Source of the DNA: Calcarisporiella thermophila CBS 279.70
Lineage: Eukaryota > Calcarisporiellomycota
Reading direction: 5' to 3'
Assembly: GCF_041956535.1 (NCBI RefSeq)
Contig: NW_027192191.1
Coordinates: 495,267 to 559,266 of the forward strand
Length of the DNA stretch: 64,000 nt
Shown: positions 23,200 through 35,352 of the stretch, piece after piece
Position numbering within the stretch: position 1 is the first letter of the stretch
Layout: every line of letters begins with the position of its first letter
Program-made: the position numbers and the translations under genes
The notes under the pieces: model-generated
What the model was told of the DNA's origin: nothing
Databases searched by the model: none
The model's input: the letters and a program-made list of their open reading frames with translations, nothing else

Positions 23200-23736
23200 T
23201 TAACGGTAACTCTTCTGGTAGCGTGCGCGGGCACCTGGACCACCGAATTTCTTGGGCTCGCACCGGCGAGGGTCCGCAACCAACAAGGTCCTATCATACT
23301 GAACCAAAATGTCGCGGATCTCCTTCTTCGAAGCCTCATCCACATACTTCTGGTAGAAGGCAACAATAGCCTTTGCGATCGCCTGACGGATGGCATAAAC
23401 CTGCGAAGTGTGACCACCACCGCTGACACGGACGCGGATGTCCACGTTTTCGAACTTGTCCTGCCCAACGAGGAGGATAGGCTCGTAAACCTTGAACTTC
23501 AGGATCTCGGGCTCGAGGAGTTCGATGGGAGAACCATTGATGCGGATCAGACCGTGGCCGCGCTTGCAGTGAGCGACGGCAGTTGCGGTTTTCTAAGATG
23601 AATACCAAAACACATTAAACAATGAAAACGACAAAACTGTTGAGATCGTAGCATTTTCACAAAAATGGAAAAGCTAGATCCAAGAATTATAGGAATCGAC
23701 AATCACCTTACGGCCGTAAGTCTGGACGGCTTCCAT
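23200..23736 (-). CDS. RPS16: 40S ribosomal protein S16 (uS9)
   Basis: Small-subunit ribosomal protein whose C-terminal tail reaches the decoding centre. Exon 1 (23736-23707) encodes [10 protein letters not shown] and exon 2 (23592-23200) continues [14 protein letters not shown], giving 140 aa, the usual length. Conserved blocks include [49 protein letters not shown] and the terminal [10 protein letters not shown], where the final YR contacts tRNA. The intron lies at the KK junction close to the start, a frequent position for introns in ribosomal protein genes. Confidence 0.98.
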
Positions 23737-24600
23737 TTTCTATCAAAGATGAATCGATGTTACAAGAGATTAGCCCATATAGTAAACAGGAGAGAGAAAA
23801 AATCCTTCGGAAATCTATCCCTCAGTATGATGGATGAATGGATGGATGTCTTTACCTGTTATCAAAGGATGCGAAAAAGAGGAGGAAACTCAAAATTCAA
23901 TGTCGAGCAAATTTCAACCCATCCAAAGAAATCGTGGCGCAGTACTTTCAAATAGTTCAATAGGCACTTGCCATTCGTATAAGAATTATTCAAATATAAA
24001 CTCAAATCAGCAATTAGCATGATTGAAGTATTACATCAAATTGCAATAGCGGAATAGTGATCCTTAGAAGTAGATAAAAAGATAGCTTGGAAGGAAAACA
24101 CGTATATATTGATTTTTTTTTTTGGTATCCAAAACTTAGAAAATAACACGATAGTTAGGTGATAAGTTTATAGTTTGAACCCGATCTATCCATTTTAATT
24201 TTCAAGGTCTATATACACAATTCGCTTCGCTTTATTTGCAAGATACAAGACATATATGATTAATAGTGTAGTAAAATTCCAATTTCTCTCCTTGATTAAT
24301 TTAGTAACAATATAGTATCCAGATTTTATGCAAGTGGTAAACATATTCTAAAATTGGTGTTGAATAGATAAGTAGATTCAAATTTAGTAAAACAAAGTAA
24401 AAGAAGAGAAGCTGCATTCATCCATATACAATGCAATAAGAGGAGAGAAGATAAATCAAGTTGGGAATAAAAATAAGTTAAGAGATTATATCAGAAATAA
24501 ACAGAGAAAAGAAGAATAATAAATTAAAGCTTTCTAATAAGGAAAGCATAGTTGAATTCTTTAGATTGGGTAGATCCTGCGAAATGCAGGCTGGCAGCAA
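23737..24600. other. AT-rich intergenic region at the edge of the accessory block
   Basis: About 860 bp with only chance open frames. AT content rises sharply here relative to the ribosomal gene, marking the left boundary of the gene-poor middle region. Confidence 0.4.
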
Positions 24601-27600
24601 TCATTTCTTATTTTCAAGCGACAGTAAGGTTTCGCTAGTGCGGTTGCTAGCTGAGCGAAGAGCCAAACGCTGCCACCACCATTTGGAATTCACAACGGAG
24701 GAAAGTGCCTTTTTTGTTTGTACAGTGCCTGGATGCTCAGATCCTAACAGTTTCTCTCGGATCTTTAGTGCTCGCTCAAATAACGGTTTGGCTTTTTCGG
24801 GATTCTTCTGATCAGAATATAGCATCGCCAAGTTGTTTAGTGATGTTGCGGTATTTAGGTGCTCAGATCCTAGAGTTGCCTCACATATCGCTAACGCTCG
24901 CTCGTACAATGGCTCTGCTTCGGAATATTTCCCCTGTTTATAGTAGAGCACTGCTAAGTCATTTAGAGATGATACTGTGTCAGGGTGCTCAAGGCCTAGC
25001 ATTTTTTCCCTAATTGCTAACGACCTTTGGAAAAGTGGTTCAGCCTTGTAATAGTTGCCTCGTTCATAGTAGTATGCGGCGAGATCATTTAAAGTGATCG
25101 CTGTGTATGGATGCTCATGCCCCAGTATCTTTTCACGGATCACAAGACACCTCGTATGAAGATATTCTACTTCATCATACATATCTTGTTGAGAATAAAG
25201 TAGGGCAAGCTCGTTTAGAATCAATGCTGTAACTGGATGCTCATTTCCCATTACTTTCTCACGAATTGCAAGTGCTTGTAGATAAAGCGGTCGGGCTTCG
25301 TCATATTTTCCCTGTAGACGATAAAGGGTGGCTAAATTAGTTAAGGTTGAAGCGGTGGAAGGGTGATCGTAACCCAGAGATTTTCTTTGGATGTTTAATG
25401 CTTGTTTATAGTATTGCTTAGCTATTTCATAATTTCCTTTATAGCGATATAATAGTGCCAAATTGTTGAGTGAGGAGGCTGTAGCAGGATGAGTCATTCC
25501 CAACTGCTTTTACCGAATTTGTAGTGCTCTTTGGTGCAATGGCTCCACTTTATCATGGATGCCTTTGCTGTGATAGCACTTGGCAAGATCATTTAGAGAT
25601 ATCGCTGTAGCTGAATGGTCGCGTCCAAGAGTTTTTTCTCTAATTTCCAACACCTTTTGAAATCGGCCCTCTGCCTTAGAGTATATACCCTGATAATAAT
25701 TGAGCAGAGCCAAATCATTAAGCGATTTGGCAGTGGATGGATGGTCAATCCCAAATATACCCTCTCGAATCGAAAGAGCACGTTGAAATAGCATAAGAGC
25801 CGTATTAAACTGGCCGTGGAATCTATGGTAGGAAGCCAAGTTGTTCAGGCTAGCTGCTACGGCAGGGTGTCCCTGTCCCAGAGATTTCTCCCGAATTTGA
25901 AGCGCCTCTTGGTAAAAAAGTAACACGCCATCATAATTGCCACGGCTCACGTTAAACGTAGCCAACTTATCTAGTGACATAGCAAAGTCAGGGTGTTCTG
26001 AGCCAAGCAAATTCTTTCTGATTTCCAATGATTGTTGGAGTAGCGGCTCTGCTCTGTCAAAGATGGCGCGCTCAAAGTATACTACGGCAAGGCCACATAG
26101 TGTAAATGCTGTCTCAGGGTGCATATAACCAAATATTTTCTCTCGGATTTTTAGCGCCTTATGATACAGCAATTCGGAATTATCATATTTACTCAATTTA
26201 CAATAAAGTAAGGCAAGATTATCAAGTGATTTCGCAGTATATGGATGATCTGGCCCAAAAGATTTTTCTCGTATCGCTATAGCTTTTCTTAGCAATGATT
26301 CAGATTTGTTATACTTTCCCAAAATATAAAAGAGTATGCCCATATCATTCAGTGTTCTCGCCGTTGCTGGATGCTCATGTCCTAAATATTTTTTTCGAAT
26401 TGCCAACTCACGTTCATAGAATTGTTCAGCCTTTTGGTACTTGCCACGGATTTGGTAAAGCAGAGCTAGGTCATTAAGTGATCTTGCAACATCCGTGTGT
26501 TCAGATCCCATGACTTTCTCTTGAATTCTCAGGGCACGCAAATAGAGCGACTTCGCTTCATTAAACTTCCCAAGGGTACTATAGAGTGCGCCCAAATTAT
26601 TAATGGAAGTGGCGGTGTCCAAGTGATCTTCACCCAGCAATTTTTCGCGGATTGCTAATGCCCGTTGAAACAAGTTTAGTGCCTTATCGTACTGACCGCA
26701 GGACTTATAATGCATAGCCATATAATTTAAGGAAGCTGCGGTATCTGGGTATTCTGGGCCTTGTGTTTTCTTACAGATATCTAGTGCACGTTGATAAAGT
26801 AGTTCAACTTTTTCATATTTTGCACAGGTGTTGTAGAGTGCTGCTAAATTATTGAGAGATGTTGCAATATCCGGATGCTCAGGTTCCAGTGTTTTCTCTT
26901 GTATTTCGAGTGCTTATCGATAGAGTTGTTCTGCCATATCATATTTGCTCTGACAGTGATAGAGAACAGTCAAATAATTAAAGGATAATGCCGTTTACGG
27001 GTGTTGAATTCCAAACAAGTTCTTCCGAATAGTTAGCGCCTCTCTGTGCAGGATTTCCGCTTCAGAGTAATTGCATTGGTATTGATAGAGAAGTGCCAGG
27101 TCATTCAGCGATTTTGCTGTTGCTGAATGTTGTATTCCTAACTTCTCTCTACACATTGTTAAGGGCCGGTGAAAGTATCGTTCTGCTGCACTATAATTGT
27201 ATTGTTCAAAAAACACCCTGGCCAAACCGCTCAAATACTTGGCAGTATCTGGATGGTCAGGACCCTGAGCATTTTCACTTATTCCCAGTGCTCTTTGGTA
27301 CAACGGCTCTGCCGTAGCATACTTGCCTTGTGAGGAATAGAACCAGATTATTGATCGAGGTCGCAGTATCAGGGCTGTCTGAGCCATAAATTGCTTCCGA
27401 AATCTTTAAGGAATACTGTGCAAGAAGCTCCGTTCCTGGATATATTCGGTTGCGAATTATATAAGGAATTATTCTGGACAACATGGATTCCAGGTCCTCT
27501 GATTGCTTGTGAATCGCTAATGCTGAGACAAAATGACGAAAGTGTGGAAGGTAGGTTTTCATAATCTCTCTGGTGCGAACAGCATATTCATCGTCATATT

Positions 27601-29008
27601 CTGTTTCACGATTTAGTGCATCAGCAATTCTATCGGTCCAGCGGTACTTCTTCTCTTCACTCATTGCATTGTATACAACCTTATGAACAAGGCGTGGTAT
27701 TGAAACTACATTAGTTGGAAAGCTTTCCTCGTTATCTTCGTTTTCAGAATAAGTTAGTGTCACAAACAAATACGAATTCAATTTGGCAATAGCGGATTTG
27801 ACAGCTCTTAGGGGCCCTTCACTTATCAAATCATTTAGTGGGGAGGGGTGTAAAGTGAGATTTAATCCAAGCACAGAATATTGTTTTTCAAATAGGCACG
27901 TAGGAATAGAGTTAGCTTGCAGAAATACACATATTTCAAGGATTTGGACAGTTGCCGGATCTTGAACGCGGATGCGTTCAAAAGATATATTCCATACGGT
28001 AGCAAGAGTATGTTCATATACATCATCTGCATTGTAAAACGAAAACAAGATACCGCGATGTTTTTGCAATGCGGCAAGGTAATCCAGGAAAGAAAACCCG
28101 GAATTGCTTATAAATGCTCGTGCAAGCACGATTGCAAGTGGCATGTAATCGAGCTCATTGACAATTTTGCAGGCATTACGAAACCTTGTTTCGTTTCGAT
28201 TAATCGAATTTATAGGATCTGGGTGGAACAAGAGAGAAAGTGCCTCCTCTTCATTTAGTTTCTCTATCCGAATGATATTTGCTCTTATCAGAGGTATAGG
28301 TTCACGAGTGGTCAGTAGAATATCACCCCCATAACGTGGTAGACAATTAAAGATATTTTTTAGAGTAGTTTCGTCCACATTATCTAATAGGAGCAGCCAA
28401 TTCGATCTTGCTTCGAGTGAAGAGCGGACATAAAAGATTGCCTTTTCTTCCGCACCGTTTTCCTTCGCAACGGCCTCATCGTATCCAAGATTAATGGCCA
28501 GGTTCCGAAATTCATCAACTGTTGTGGCCCAGTTTTCTGCACTGAGCCAAAAAATGTAGCCATATTTTTGGCGATTAGCATAGCAATATCGTAACATTAT
28601 CTGAGTCTTCCCGATACCACCAAGTCCGAAGAGCGCCACAACTTTACATTCGCCAAAAGAGGTTTTTGTATTGAGAGCAATTGTTATTTGCCTAAATATG
28701 CTAGGACGGTCTATAAAGCTCTTGTTCTGAGAAGGAACTCCAAAGAAAGGATCATGAACTTTCAAATTGAGATCAGGAAGCGAAAAACCTTTGGGTGGAC
28801 TAGTAGGCGGACTAGTAGAAGGGCTGGAAATAGGACTAGTAGCTAATAGTATTAGAAACTAATTAAGTGTAATTGCCCGCAATCATTCAATTGTGCGAAA
28901 AACCATACCAATATAAATAGCAGAATCGTGTATATGGGTATTTCAAGGTATCACTATTCCACCTGTTTCAGCATGAACTCCATGGGTTGAGAATGATTGT
29001 GCACTCAT
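24601..29008 (-). pseudogene. NB-ARC/TPR (NLR-like) receptor gene, broken
   Basis: Remains of a large STAND/NLR-like protein. Putative start is ATG 29008 (MSAQSFSTHG...), spliced at about 28961/28846 into a Ser/Pro-rich linker; this first exon is uncertain. The nucleotide-binding module (from 28765) shows P-loop GLGGIGKTQ, Walker B WLLLLDNVDE, the LLTTRE sensor and MPLAIVLARAF (GxP-like). From about 27390 to 24601 there follow some twenty 42-aa kinesin-light-chain-type TPRs (consensus LNNLALLYxxQGKYxxAEPLYQRALxIREKxLGxxHPxTA). The frame is broken by a small deletion near 27341-27343 and by TAA codons at 26997-26995, 26916-26914 and 25512-25510, with repeat homology continuing in frame on both sides. 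The C-terminus has NSKWWWQRL. A sequencing error could explain one break but hardly four. Confidence 0.8.
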
Positions 29009-29931
29009 TGTGCCATGAATGTGGTAATCTTCAAATAAAAAAACAAACTTGTCAGCAGTAATTGAATTGGAGTGTGATTTATTCCTCCAAATTAGCTGCG
29101 GGGAAACCAAATTGCAGAAAATTCAGGCTATCAACACGTTACCGAAGTTTATACCAGCCTTTCAAGGCCAGTATATGGCTTTAAACAATTGATAAGCATA
29201 GGATACTGCAACACAAGTAAGTGCATCCTAGCAATAACGACAATTTCGCGTAGTGCTACTACATTAAAAAATTACTTATCTGTTCTCCTAATCTAAACTA
29301 AATGGTTTAGACACAGTATTAGGGCCGCTGGCAACCCCTATGTGCCAATAGGATTGGGTAAAGCATCGAGTGATTCAACTAAAGTTTATCTGGAAGTAAT
29401 TGTTAACCTTAATTAAGGTCTACATTGTTTTCGCCCCTATCATTTATATAAAATGTCTGATTCGTTCCGAGCAGCACAGCGTAATAAGACCACAAAGTTT
29501 TCTAGGATGGCGATTGATTTATTTAATATGGATGATAGACATCCCTTTTAGAGAATATATATACATATATATACATATATATATACATGCTCTTCATCTC
29601 TTTGGATTTCACGAATTTCTTTATACATCAGTTAATACATCTACAATTAATATATCCATTGACAACTTCAACATCACATTGAGGACTAAGCAAGCACGTA
29701 AGTTATAGTTGCTATTAACTAACAAGCTTATCCCAGTATGCAGTCCACATCGAACCAAAGAGAAGGGAATGACCTTCGTCCCTGCAGAAGAGGCAAAGTA
29801 CGAATAAATATATATTACAACAGAAGATTGAAAATGATGAGCCGCAATAAAAACCTATTAGAGACCTCAAGAATATCATAGCTTAAACATATTAATAAAA
29901 AGCAATTAACCCGTAAACTAACTGTTATTTC
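29009..29931. other. Intergenic AT-rich region with a TA-rich microsatellite
   Basis: No supported gene. A run of alternating AT/TATATAC units lies at about 29555-29587. The open frame at 29400-29708 spans this run and has no family features. Confidence 0.4.
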
Positions 29932-31916
29932 CTAGTCGCAACTTTTCACCAATTCCAAGATTGTAGTTTTTAGCCATTGCCGGAGACGTCTAGCATGCTT
30001 CCATTGACAAACTGGCTTGTTTTGCACAATCCGAGACGTAACTGCTAAATAGTGAATTGAACTTCGTCGCGTCAGCTGATCTGGGTGGTGCTTGGCGACA
30101 TATTTATGCATGCGACAGGATGCTTGCGTCGCACTTATCGGTAGAGTATGGCACCAGTCATGACGTCGGGCAGTTTCTTCAAGAAGGAGGGTGATCCAGG
30201 AGGCTGCTCTGGAACATTCATTTAATGCGAGAGAACGTAGTGCTTTCATTTTAGGAGTATCCATGCGATTAGGAGGAGGAGGCTTCATTAGAGATCTGTC
30301 AGGTTCAAGAAAACGATACCATATCTAGGAGCGGAGAGGATGATTGAAAGTGAATGCGATTCATCATATGAGGGAGGAAATGTCTCTTGGTAAATGTGAG
30401 GAATTAACTTACTTGGCCCCATGTACTCCAGAAATGCGGTGGATAAGCGAGATCCACCCATGTCATTTCAGCTAGCCGCGCCTTGAAAAATTTCGTATCT
30501 TCACCAAATACCGGCAACTCTATATCCAGCGAACGAATGTATGGACGCAGATCTTCAGAGATGCATAATAATGTCTGTAAAACTGCTTCATCCGATGTAT
30601 CCCAGTCTATTTCCGGTAATTTCTTGAGGCAAGTAAGCAATTCCGCTTCCTTGATTACATAGTCCTGGATGCATCACGTTCAATTTAAAATATAAATTTA
30701 AAGGGCGTGAATGTATTTGATACAAATTCAATGCTTACCAAGCAGTACCCTATAGCCTGACCTTCTCCTGGAAGACACTTAGGTCGTACTACTTTAGATG
30801 CCTGTGGAAAGAGCAACGTCTGCGTTTTCCTCGAATAAACAGCAAGCCCACTATCATGAGTATAAAGAGCCCACCTGAAATCGTGATTGTAAAGGATTAG
30901 ATTTATAGGATGTAATCCGACATGATCGTTTGATCTTACCAAATACGGCGTTTTGTCTCTGCTCTTATAGGATCGGGTTCGTTCAAATCTTCGATGTATA
31001 TCCCCAGTAGCCTTGCCATTGCAATTGCATGCCCTAACTGAACATAAAATTCGTCTGGCCGTGAATTTAATAGATGGTACATCCCAAGATTGAAGGATGC
31101 GACCACAAGTTGTTCAGAAGGCTCATCAAATACTTCCTGTAAATGTCGCTGAGCCTCTAAGTATGCAGAGTTAGCTAGTCCTGGTAGCAAGTCGGCATAG
31201 GGTGGATCCTTATGACACTGGTATATATGGAGGGCAGCCCATGCAACAGCCGAAAATAGGAACGCAGGCTCCAGTTCCTTAGCAAAGAAGAGTTCCATTA
31301 ACTCATCGCGATTAGCAGGCTGGAGGAAGAAGAAGCACGGCGAGAGATATGTGGTAAAGAGTTGGTGCAGCAAAGGGTGGTGTGCTACTGAGGCGTTGGT
31401 GGGCAGCTTGTCTTTGTCAAAGATAACTGCGTTATCCGTGGGCTCTTCAATAAGTAGCAGACGACGGCTCACTGGGCCTTTTATGGATATGTGAACACTT
31501 ATTTTTGGATGATCCTTTGGAGTGAATGAAGTAAGGGTAGCGTAGTCAGAGCCGAAGTTCTGGACCATTAGTAGGTGGAGGTCAGTGATGTTACGAAGGT
31601 AGACTCCATACCATAACCCATTCCCCACAACTGTTTCTCCATCCTCCGAGTCCGAGAGCGTGGATATTGAGGAGAAGGAGGACCTGGTGGATGATGAGCG
31701 AGATACCAGGGCAAGTTCTGTACTCACGTCATCTTCGCTGTCTTCGCCCTCTTCAGAATCGAGTGAAGGTGACGCTTTAGGTCGGTCGTTTCCTTGTTGT
31801 ATTTGACGTAAGTATTCGTCTACTTGTCCAGTAACTTTCTCTACCTCTGTTGTGAGTTCGTCAAAATTTTTGACCAGCGGGTTCAACGCTTCGTAACCCT
31901 CCTCTGAACTTTTCAT
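29932..31916 (-). CDS. Fungal transcription-factor-like protein lacking a visible zinc cluster
   Basis: Exons 31916-30940, 30874-30739, 30664-30413 and 30324-29932 splice to 585 aa. The central part (HPLLHQLFTTYLSPCFFFL, then FLFSAVAWAALHIY, YLEAQRHLQEVF, GHAIAMARLLGIY and KRRIWWALYTHDSGLAVY) has the helical pattern of the middle homology region (Fungal_trans) found in Zn2Cys6 regulators. The N-terminal 110 aa are acidic and Ser-rich (a coiled segment then SSSTRSSFSSISTLSDSED). I find no CxxCxxxxxxC cluster in the protein or in the 200 bp upstream in any frame. It may be a regulator that acts through partners, or a gene whose DNA-binding exon was lost or lies further upstream. The nearest likely targets are the accessory genes around it, but that is only positional. 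Confidence 0.7.
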
Positions 31917-32987
31917 TTTCGTCGAGCTCTTTTTCAGACCAGTGGAAAGAGAAAAGGGTTATAGAGAGCGGAAAATAAATATCCCTTTCTCACCAAGGTA
32001 TTTAATTTGGCCGCTCCTACCCCTTAGCTAAACTGTGAAACTTGGTGGCTAGTACTGTGCCGGTATGGGGCAATAAAAAAAAGCTAGTCGCCAAAACGCA
32101 AACCTGTCAACGTATGAGGAGGGAGAGTTCGCTAAGAACACGGGGACTTTAAGGAAAAACTAGTGCCATATATATAAACTGAGTTTATGGCAACCGTAAA
32201 AATCTGATGCTAGTTAAATGAGATAAATACGCTTGAGTGAAGAAAGGAATGAAACCAAAGGTTTCGCACGTAATGAATGAAATTGGAGCAAGACACTTGG
32301 TCAGGTTCGAAGGAGTTTACAATGCAATAAGAAACAGACCGATTGTTCTCGTCCAAAACCCTTTCTTCCGTTTTTTCTGAGACGCATGAATAACACTTTC
32401 CTTGCATTGCATCTAGCTTCTGCAAAAACACCCCAGCGCTATACGGAGGAGTAACAAAATTAACAAATAACCTGAGTTGCATATATGCCCCTGAAAAATC
32501 ATCAGTCGATCCGGCTTTTGCCCTCTCTTATCTATAAAACGGTTGCTGCTGCTTCTTATCATGACATTTTGGTATATTCCAAATTCGCGTTTATACTGTT
32601 GAATCCAACAAGTTTTTCCCCAAAGTGTAAATTTTAAGTCGTTATGATTATCCCTAGAACTCGATTTTTCTGTTTCTCTATTCAAACTTTTATTTGAACT
32701 AAAATAGTGAGTAAAAACTGTGTTCCATAGCGTGTCAGAAGCTAACAAGAGATGTGACAGCTAAATAATATAAATGCCCGGGAATAGTTAGAGAATCCTC
32801 GCCTATATTAGCTAAAAAACTCTCCACTGCTGATGCACGGTTCATTCTATTTAGCTCGCTAATTGAGGAATAGAAATGACAAAACCACCAAGAGGGCCTT
32901 GCGCTGGAATCCTGAAATGGATTTTATCTATATCACTCGCCTGCATTGGAACAACGTTTGGCGCGTTTGAAAACTGACCAGCGCGCT
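31917..32987. other. Intergenic; weak open frames only
   Basis: Promoter side of the transcription-factor gene, then a stretch with two minus-strand open frames (32210-32482, 32413-32748) that show no family signature and overlap each other. I regard them as chance or decayed sequence. Confidence 0.35.
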
Positions 32988-34326
32988 CTAAGGAAATCTG
33001 AAACTCCGTTGACACGTTATCGTTTCGAAGCTGCTCGTCACCAGTTTAGGTCTGCCTGAATTTACCCAATAGTCTAGATCTATGCCTTGTACCCAGAAAA
33101 TAGATATCTCATCATCATTGTCCCTGATTTCGAGACGACAATGTGCGGTCCCATTGAGTGCGATCTGAAAGCCATATATTGTTGAATTCATCCTTTTATA
33201 GTTGGTCATTGGCGATATTACGACTGAAGGAGACGTTGTAGTACTTTTGTTCGAAAAGCCAAAAGGTGACACAGAGAATGAACAATTTTCAAATTGATCG
33301 CCAATACATTTCAAGGTCGAGATATCCCCATCAGTCCTAATTGCATTTTCAATGGTTTGTTTCAATGGTCCTTTGGATAGAGTGAATACTCCTGAGTCTC
33401 CAGAGAATGACTCATAGTTGTGCAAAAACAGTATTCGTTGTGGCGAATGTTTACTAAAAGGAGAGAGACGAATAAGCGGAATAAAGAAGATTATAGCGAC
33501 GACAAGGAAAAGAATTGAGGTAGCACTTTCGTAGTCGGCACGCGTGGTGTACGGCATGGTAAGACTGGTTCCGACTACAAACATCAATTTGATTGAAAAA
33601 TAACAAACAAAGGACTGGTGAGTAAACAGATCCTCAGTAAACTAGTTAATACTTTCATATCAAAAGGTTTGTGATTATTACTAATAGAAAGAATTAGAAA
33701 AACGTGAAAATTTAGATTCCTAGGTCGTCTAGCTTGATCGAAGAGAGATACTTACGATATGGAATAAATTCTGGTGATCCGTCGACGAGGTTGGGGCGGC
33801 AGCGCAAAAATACTGGCATAAATAATGCCCACTAGAATAATCAAAGGAAAAAAACATCCTACTAACAGCCCCACCGCCCATAACCAGGGCAATTGATCCT
33901 TTTTCTCGCACCCTCCAAGGATAAAACACACTAAAGTAGCACCCAAGGAACACATCAAGAAGAACACAGCAAGATATCCGCTCGCCATTGTATATCGAAT
34001 GCCTAATACTAAAGCTGCAACCACAAGCAACCACCATATCCATGTCATAGCGTAATGACATATGTAATCAAGCAATGACAAAAAGACTTGGTGAAAATAA
34101 GTGCAAAATAACGAAATGTGCGCGTTTCCGGTATATTATTTTCGATATGGACTGTAGATCCGCTTGTTTCCGGATATAGTGCGCGTATATTGGAGTTATT
34201 ATGAATCTCTTTTGATGCAAGCGCTTGCTGTCCTTGTAGGACTCTAGTTTTAGAGGAATTATTGGATGAATATGTGATTTCCTGTTGTACTTCATATTGA
34301 ACATCGGGACACTTTTGTGAATCCAT
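32988..34326 (-). pseudogene. Decayed multi-pass membrane protein, M28 vacuolar/ER peptidase-like C-terminal part
   Basis: Minus-strand fragments in changing frames. 34326-34045 encodes a soluble N-terminal piece. 34081-33752 has three hydrophobic segments (WIWWLLVVAALVLGIRY, LAVFFLMCSLGATLVCFIL, LWAVGLLVGCFFPLIILVG). 33587-32988 has one more (SILFLVVAIIFFIPLI) followed by KHSPQRILFLHNYE and a 170-aa soluble domain. The transmembrane block plus the 'PQRxxFxH' entry into a C-terminal lumenal domain recalls ERMP1/Pff1 membrane peptidases. No zinc-ligand catalytic domain is present. The frames cannot be joined by one plausible intron without a phase clash, so I call it a remnant; an unusual intact small membrane protein remains possible. 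Confidence 0.4.
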
Positions 34327-35352
34327 ATTAACTTTGTTTACTCTGGGGTGATATCTTATCTGCTCAATTGAAGTTATCGTTTAATATAATGGATAGCTTA
34401 TAAATATCTTCCTTAATTTATACTAAGAAATGTTAAGAATTTTCCTGGAAATGCAGCAAAATTTACTCATTTCTAACGACGTACAGTCACTGAATTTATT
34501 ATTAGGAGTTCGACTGTATTTTAGTAGTTTGACTTGATTTTTTAACGACTGACTTACATTTTATTTCTCGAAGAGTATATCTCTTCCTTGAAATAGATAT
34601 ATTGCTTGGCCCTTCAACTTGAGATGCCATTATCCTTTTCATAATTTAATATGAATGACCAACGAATTAAAACTCAATTTTAAAACCCAAGTTTACTCTC
34701 CGTTATTGTCAGATTCATTTTATTTTCAAAGCTCTGTGTAGTATATGGTGTGGTGAATTATGACTAAACCTGATAGTGTCGTAGATAACTCTAGGAATAT
34801 AAACAGCATACCGAGGAAGACTATATTAATGTTATCTATTCTTCTGGATCAGTTTATATTTAAGGGCCTTGTTTCATCGACAGCATAAATTTCCTTAGAG
34901 TACCTCTAACGATTAAAATTTGCCTATTTTTAAATCATTTTCGTTGTCTACTGCTCCAGTCTAATTTCATGTCAAAAGAGTTCAGTTTTATCCTATTCAA
35001 TCGAGGTTAGCTATTAATTGAAATATAGCCTACTTAGAAGAAAAGTAGCAGCGTTTCAAGTTTTACAAACACAGAATCTAGGACTTTCTCATTATCTCAT
35101 GAGTTCACAGTATATAAATATTTCTTAGCTTTTGTCCATATTTTATGTCGTTTTGATTTCTAAGCTCGTATAATTTGGGAGTAAGAAATTTCAAGTGTTC
35201 CTTATTGCCTGAACCGACTGTCTGTTTCATTCATGCCGCTGTTAGTAATTGGCCATTTGGGGCTTAGTTTCGAAAATGAAAAGACTCCGACATGTGAATA
35301 AAGGTGCGCTTCTTTAGAAACGATATTACTTGCTGAATGCTCTTCTTAAGAC
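34327..35352. other. AT-rich intergenic region
   Basis: About 1 kb without any usable open frame on either strand; the right end is presumed promoter of the epoxide hydrolase gene. Confidence 0.45.

Noticed and set aside
23593-23706. snoRNA inside the RPS16 intron
   Set aside because: No convincing C (RUGAUGA) and D (CUGA) box pair or H/ACA structure.
24601-28765. Reading the three TAA codons as reassigned sense codons
   Set aside because: Dozens of other genes in the window end at TAA, TAG or TGA in the expected place and contain no internal TAA, and the locus also has a frameshift.
29400-29708. 102-aa plus-strand ORF
   Set aside because: A large part is encoded by the TA microsatellite and the rest has no protein-like conservation signal.
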